Of a stretch of 12,000 bases of DNA, positions 8,555-12,000 are shown piece after piece. Source of the stretch: Pseudozyma flocculosa PF-1. Lineage: Eukaryota; Basidiomycota; Ustilaginomycetes; Ustilaginales; Ustilaginaceae. A model generated the notes under the pieces. That model was not told the DNA's origin. It saw only the letters and a list, made by a program, of their open reading frames with translations, and made no database searches. The first letter of the stretch is position 1, and the number at the start of each line of letters is the position of its first letter. Location: contig NW_006920888.1 in the NCBI RefSeq assembly GCF_000417875.1, forward strand, positions 285,076 through 297,075. The letters are read 5' to 3'. Made by a program: the position numbers and the translations under genes.

Positions 8555-9097
8555 ATGCCCGTCAAGGAGCTCAAGAGTTACGACGAGTTCAAGGCCGCCG
8601 TGAGTAGACCCCTGCCCCTGCCCCTGCCCTTGCTCGTGCCGCCCCGCACCCCCTGCGTCCGGAGCCATCGCTGACCCTCCCCCCTCCCTCTCTCGCACCA
8701 CACTTGCGCAGATCAACGGCGACAAGGTGGCCGTCATCGACTTCTGGGCCACCTGGTGCGGCCCGTGCCGCGTCATCGGCCCCGTCTTTGAGCGCATCTC
8801 GGACACGCCCGCCGCCGACAAGATCGACTTTTACAAGGTCGACGTCGACGCCCAGGAAAAGATCGCCCAGGAGTGCAAGATCACCGCCATGCCCACGTTT
8901 GTCTTTTTCAAGAACGGCGAGGTCGTCGAGACCGTCCTCGGCGCCAACCCGGGCGCCCTCAACGTGAGTCGCCCCCTCCCGTCGCGCCCTCGTCTGCCTC
9001 ATCTGCTGTGTCGCAATGTCCCTGACCCGCCTCCTCTTTCTTGCCTCTTCCGCCCTTGCCCCTCCCCCAGACCGCCATCAGCAAGCACGCCGCATGA
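8555..9097 (+). CDS. TRX1: Thioredoxin (cytosolic type), three exons
   Basis: Exons 8555-8599, 8712-8963 and 9071-9097 encode 107 residues, the usual length of a small cytosolic thioredoxin, with no targeting peptide. The active-site motif WCGPC is at residues 30-34 (C31, C34), the buried Asp is D25 in VIDFWATW, and the cis-Pro loop AMPTFVFF holds P76. The C-terminal helix is completed by exon 3 (TAISKHAA). C70 corresponds to the regulatory Cys69 of human thioredoxin. The protein reduces disulfides in partners such as ribonucleotide reductase and peroxiredoxins and is recycled by NADPH-thioredoxin reductase. Both introns are phase 0 with GTGAGT donors. The ATG lies in an AACATGC context with a pyrimidine-rich leader upstream, and the short first exon MPVKELKSYDEFKAA matches the beta1-alpha1 start of the fold. 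Paralogues elsewhere in the genome cannot be excluded. Confidence 0.96.
8600..8711 (+). other. Thioredoxin intron 1 (112 nt)
   Basis: GTGAGT donor after codon 15, CTGAC branch candidate at 8671-8675, pyrimidine-rich stretch, and acceptor TGCGCAG ending at 8711; phase 0. Near the donor it carries three tandem CCCCTG hexamers (8609-8626). Confidence 0.93.
8964..9070 (+). other. Thioredoxin intron 2 (107 nt)
   Basis: GTGAGT donor after codon 99 (Asn), CTGAC branch candidate at 9022-9026, C-rich polypyrimidine stretch, and acceptor CCCCCAG ending at 9070; phase 0. Splicing restores the last eight residues of the thioredoxin fold and a stop at 9095-9097. Confidence 0.92.
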
Positions 9098-9563
9098 GCT
9101 GGCCCCGATGCGTGTATACGTACAGCTTGCACGCCTTCGCCTCCCATCTCTGTGTAATACCACCCGCTCCGGCTGCTTTTCCGACCGACCACGACTGAAG
9201 CCACGCACGCCACCGCCTGCCAGCCAGTCGAAAGTCTTGCGGCGGCAGCAACGACGGCCAGCAGCCTGACGCCTTCATTGTTTGTCGGCTTTTTGCTGCT
9301 GATTCCGTCGCATGGTCAAGGCGAGAAGGCTGCTGGCTGACTTTCGAAGAGAGACGAAAAGAGGGAAGAGGGAGAGAGAGCGAAGGAAATGGTTCGTAGA
9401 CATGGTTGGGATGATGACGGGGGGTGACACTGGGAGGCGCTAGCGGGTGCGAGACTGGACAGAGAACGATGCAAGGAGAAGGGAATCGAGCGCAGGCGGC
9501 GCAGCGTGGCGTAGCCCTCTTTGTCGGTCTAGAAGGTGTCGGAGCCCGGATCACGGCCGCGGG
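9098..9563. other. Convergent intergenic region between thioredoxin and TPS2
   Basis: 466 bases separating the 3' ends of two convergent genes, so both terminators and 3' UTRs should lie here. No canonical AATAAA was noticed. A TAYRTA-type efficiency element (tacgta, 9117-9122) sits 20 nt after the thioredoxin stop and could help 3' end formation. A purine-rich tract at 9345-9390 is pyrimidine-rich on the TPS2-sense strand, about 175-220 nt after its stop. No gene or RNA is recognisable. Confidence 0.6.
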
Positions 9564-12000
9564 CTACGGCTGCGGCTCGTCGGCCTCGACCGACGGCGGA
9601 TCCTGGGCGGGCGTCGAGAGGCCCGCCATCTCCGAGAGGCTGGCAATGATCTTGTCGACGTTGTCGACGTGCCACTCGGCCAGCGTCTTGCGATTGTTGG
9701 GCCCAATCACGGTCGTGTAGATGGCGTCGCGCACCAGCTCGAGCGTCTTGGCCTCGCCCACGGGCATGCCCTGCTTGAGGGGCGCCGGCGGCGAAATCAC
9801 CAGCGGCGCGTCCTTGGGCACGTCGCGGCACGCCACGTTGACGTCGACCTTGTGGGCCGCCGCCGTCTGGAGCGGCGACAGGCTCGCGCCCCGGCCCGCG
9901 CCCGCGCCCGCACCGCCTCCCGCCGAGTCCGACGAGTTGGCCGGCGCCAAGTTGTAGAGCGTGCGGAACATGTCCTCGTCGGTCTTGTCGTCGCCGGCGC
10001 AAAAGACAAAGTCGGCGTCCGGGTGGTCGTAGAGGAGGCGCTTGACAATCTCGCCCTTGTTGACGGCCAGCGGGCGCACCTCGAGGTTCTTTTTGCCCAC
10101 CAGCACCTCGACCGGCAGCTTGTTGTGCGACGTCAGGTTCTCGAGGTGCGCCTGGCACTCCTTTGCCTGGAAGGACCCAAAGTCGGGGTCCGCGCCCCGG
10201 TAGTGCCACGTGATGGAGCTCTTCTTCTGCTCGATGAAGCTGCCGCCGGTTCGCTGTGGGGGCAAGGGGAAGGACGGGCAAAAGCGGAGGGCGGAGAGCA
10301 GATGCCGAGGAACGAGTCGGACCAGGACGTCAGTCGCACTGCCGCTTCGCTCACTGCGCGCGCGCGAAAGACAGAGAGAGGGGTCTGCCATGCCATGCGG
10401 CGCGGCTCGGCTCGCCTGCTCGGGACTCACCTCGGTATAGTACTCAAAGACGCCGCGGATGCCCTTCATCCAGGACATGTCGAGCTCCTCGGTCAGGTTG
10501 CGCCACTCGTCGCTGCCGGGCAACTTGAGAAAGCCGCCGTGCTCGGCCGAGAAGCCAATGTTGCGGAAGTGGCCCAGGTGCTTGCCCAGGAAGGCGCCGT
10601 CGCGGCCCGAGATGATAAAGATGACGTTGCGCGGGTCCTCGGCGAGCACCTTGAGCGCGTCGAGCAGCCGCTGCGAGGGGACGGCCATCTCGGGCTGCTT
10701 GACGATGGGCGTCAGCGTGCCGTCGTAGTCGAGCATAAACAGGCGCTTCCTCGCCCGGCCAAACTTGGCCAGCATCTCGTCGCGGTCGAGCGGCGGCGTA
10801 AAGTGGGCCGAGTGCTCCGAGATGAGGCGCACCAGCAGCTGCTTGACCAGCCCGGCGGCCCACGTGTGCGACGTGTGCGACACCACCTGGTGGTACAGCT
10901 GGTCGTGCCGCGCGCGCTTCTCGTCGTCGGTCAGGCGCAGCGCGTAGTCGATCGCCTTGGCCACCCCAAAGATGTTCCACGGGTTCACCTGGATGGCGGA
11001 GCGCATGCGGCCTGCCGTGCCGGTGAACTCGCTGAGGATGAGCGGGCTCTTGGCGAAGCGCTCCTGGCAGATGATGTACTCCATCGACGTCGTGTTCATG
11101 CCGTCGCGGACCGACGTGATGAGGGCGAGGTCGGCGACCGAGAGGAGCGCAAAGTACTCGTCGCGATCGATGATCTGGTGGTAGTGGTGGACCGGGGTGA
11201 AGCTGAGCGAGCCAAACTCGCCGTTGATGTGCGACACGAGCTCCGACACCTGGCGCTCGAGCTTGGGCGAGTCGTTGAGCGCCGGCGCCGTCACCTGGAT
11301 CAGCACCACCTTGTTGCGCCACTCGGGGAACTCGGCGAGGAACTTGTGGAACGCCTGCAGCTTCTGCACCACGCCGCGCACGACGTCGAGCTTGTCGCGC
11401 CCGATGAGGATCTTTTTGCCCTTGTACATCTCGCGGATGGCCTGGATCTTGGGCAGCACGCCCTCCGACGAGCTGTCCTTGGCGATCTTGGCCGAGTCGA
11501 TGCCGATCGGGTTGTAGGTGATGTTGGTCACGTGGCCGCCGTTGTCCGACTCGACGCTGTTCGACGACGCCTCGGAGCCCAGCACGCGGATGCACGACGA
11601 CAAAAAGTGGCGCGAGTAGGAAAAGGCCTGGAAGCACGCCAGGTCGGCGCCGAGCATGCCCTCGAGGATCTCCTTGCGCTTGGGCAGGCAGCGGAACACC
11701 TCGCTGCTGGGAAAGGGAGCGTGGACAAACAGGCCGATGTGCGCGTCGGGCACCAGCTTGCGCAGCATCAGCGGCACCAGCAGCAGGTGGTAGTCGTGCA
11801 CCCACACCAGGTCGCCCGGCCGGTACTCGGCCGCCACCCGCTTGGCAAACGCCTCGTTGGCGGCGTAGTAGGCCTCCCACGAGTAGTCTTCCCACGCCCG
11901 GCGCTCCGCGTGCACGTCCTGCCAGAGAAGGTAGTGGAAGAGGGGCCACAGCGTCGTCTTGCAGTAGCCCTCGTAGTGGCCGTGGGCGACGTTGTGGTCG
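9564..12000 (-). CDS. TPS2: Trehalose-6-phosphate phosphatase Tps2 (GT20-like + HAD phosphatase), N-terminus beyond the window
   Basis: The last 752 residues are visible, in exons 12000-10431 and 10253-9564; the frame is open at the right edge. The N-terminal part is a GT20 (trehalose-6-phosphate synthase-like) domain with CKTTLWPLFHYLLWQD (residues 13-28), WVHDYHLLLVP (D69) and RDGMN. The C-terminal part is a HAD-type trehalose phosphatase with LDYDGTLTPI (D424, D426), IISGRDG, VNKGEIVK and GDDKTDEDMF, all four catalytic motifs intact. It dephosphorylates trehalose 6-phosphate to trehalose in the cytosolic synthase/phosphatase complex. In the GT20 half, the RLDYxKG motif of active synthases reads KLDVVRG, with the catalytic Arg and Lys exchanged for each other, so this half is probably structural, as known for yeast Tps2. 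A Gly/Ala-rich insert near the C-terminus (SAGGGAGAGAGRGAS) is a variable loop. Yeast Tps2 has 896 residues, so roughly 150 are missing. Confidence 0.95.
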   Translation of the reverse strand, partial: DHNVAHGHYEGYCKTTLWPLFHYLLWQDVHAERRAWEDYSWEAYYAANEAFAKRVAAEYRPGDLVWVHDYHLLLVPLMLRKLVPDAHIGLFVHAPFPSSEVFRCLPKRKEILEGMLGADLACFQAFSYSRHFLSSCIRVLGSEASSNSVESDNGGHVTNITYNPIGIDSAKIAKDSSSEGVLPKIQAIREMYKGKKILIGRDKLDVVRGVVQKLQAFHKFLAEFPEWRNKVVLIQVTAPALNDSPKLERQVSELVSHINGEFGSLSFTPVHHYHQIIDRDEYFALLSVADLALITSVRDGMNTTSMEYIICQERFAKSPLILSEFTGTAGRMRSAIQVNPWNIFGVAKAIDYALRLTDDEKRARHDQLYHQVVSHTSHTWAAGLVKQLLVRLISEHSAHFTPPLDRDEMLAKFGRARKRLFMLDYDGTLTPIVKQPEMAVPSQRLLDALKVLAEDPRNVIFIISGRDGAFLGKHLGHFRNIGFSAEHGGFLKLPGSDEWRNLTEELDMSWMKGIRGVFEYYTEVSPEQASRAAPHGMADPSLCLSRARSERSGSATDVLVRLVPRHLLSALRFCPSFPLPPQRTGGSFIEQKKSSITWHYRGADPDFGSFQAKECQAHLENLTSHNKLPVEVLVGKKNLEVRPLAVNKGEIVKRLLYDHPDADFVFCAGDDKTDEDMFRTLYNLAPANSSDSAGGGAGAGAGRGASLSPLQTAAAHKVDVNVACRDVPKDAPLVISPPAPLKQGMPVGEAKTLELVRDAIYTTVIGPNNRKTLAEWHVDNVDKIIASLSEMAGLSTPAQDPPSVEADEPQP
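10254..10430 (-). other. TPS2 intron (177 nt, in frame and without stops)
   Basis: The donor GTGAGT begins at 10430 after Y-T-E; the acceptor CCCCCACAG ends at 10254 before R-T-G-G-S-F. A CTGAC branch candidate is at 10333-10329. It is phase 0 and exactly 59 codons with no stop. The translated insert is low-complexity and interrupts the conserved YYTE-R-[TG]-SFIEQK region of the phosphatase domain, which supports removal as an intron. Confidence 0.9.

Noticed and set aside
10444..11949. A 501-codon minus-strand frame overlapping TPS2
   Set aside because: It is a shifted frame of TPS2 with Arg/Ala/Gly-rich translation; the correct frame carries all GT20 and phosphatase motifs.

Overview
The window reads as nuclear DNA of a GC-rich basidiomycete fungus. 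Ustilaginomycotina (smut-like fungi and relatives) is my best guess; this is inference from the high GC content, long and almost intron-free exons, fungal gene families, and short introns with uniform GTGAGT donors and CTGAC-type branch sites. There are no bacterial operons, phage genes, CRISPR arrays, transposons or RNA genes that I can support.

Layout from left to right. (1) Positions 1-2688, minus strand: the N-terminal 896 residues of a large BTB/POZ-domain protein, running off the left edge. (2) 2689-3573: intergenic, holding the upstream region of the BTB gene and the 3' flank of the next gene, with simple repeats. (3) 3574-7651, minus strand: a complete Mdm1/SNX13/SNX14-type sorting nexin (two membrane segments, PXA, RGS, PX, Nexin_C). 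Its true C-terminus lies in a 23-nt terminal exon after a 91-nt intron. (4) 7652-8554: divergent promoter region with tandem short repeats and two palindromes sharing a GTTAAC core. (5) 8555-9097, plus strand: a complete 107-residue cytosolic-type thioredoxin in three exons. (6) 9098-9563: convergent intergenic region. (7) 9564-12000, minus strand: the C-terminal 752 residues of a Tps2-type trehalose-6-phosphate phosphatase, running off the right edge, with one 177-nt intron that is in frame and free of stops.

Thioredoxin (redox) and Tps2 (trehalose) both belong to stress physiology and are convergent neighbours, but nothing in the sequence shows co-regulation. The sorting nexin and the BTB protein lie head-to-tail on the minus strand as separate transcription units. 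I found no convincing new multi-gene system. The items most worth a second look are gene-structure details (the stop-free 3n intron in Tps2, the terminal microexon in the sorting nexin), the interrupted first BTB domain with a cysteine cluster after the second, and the degenerate glycosyltransferase site beside an intact phosphatase site in Tps2.
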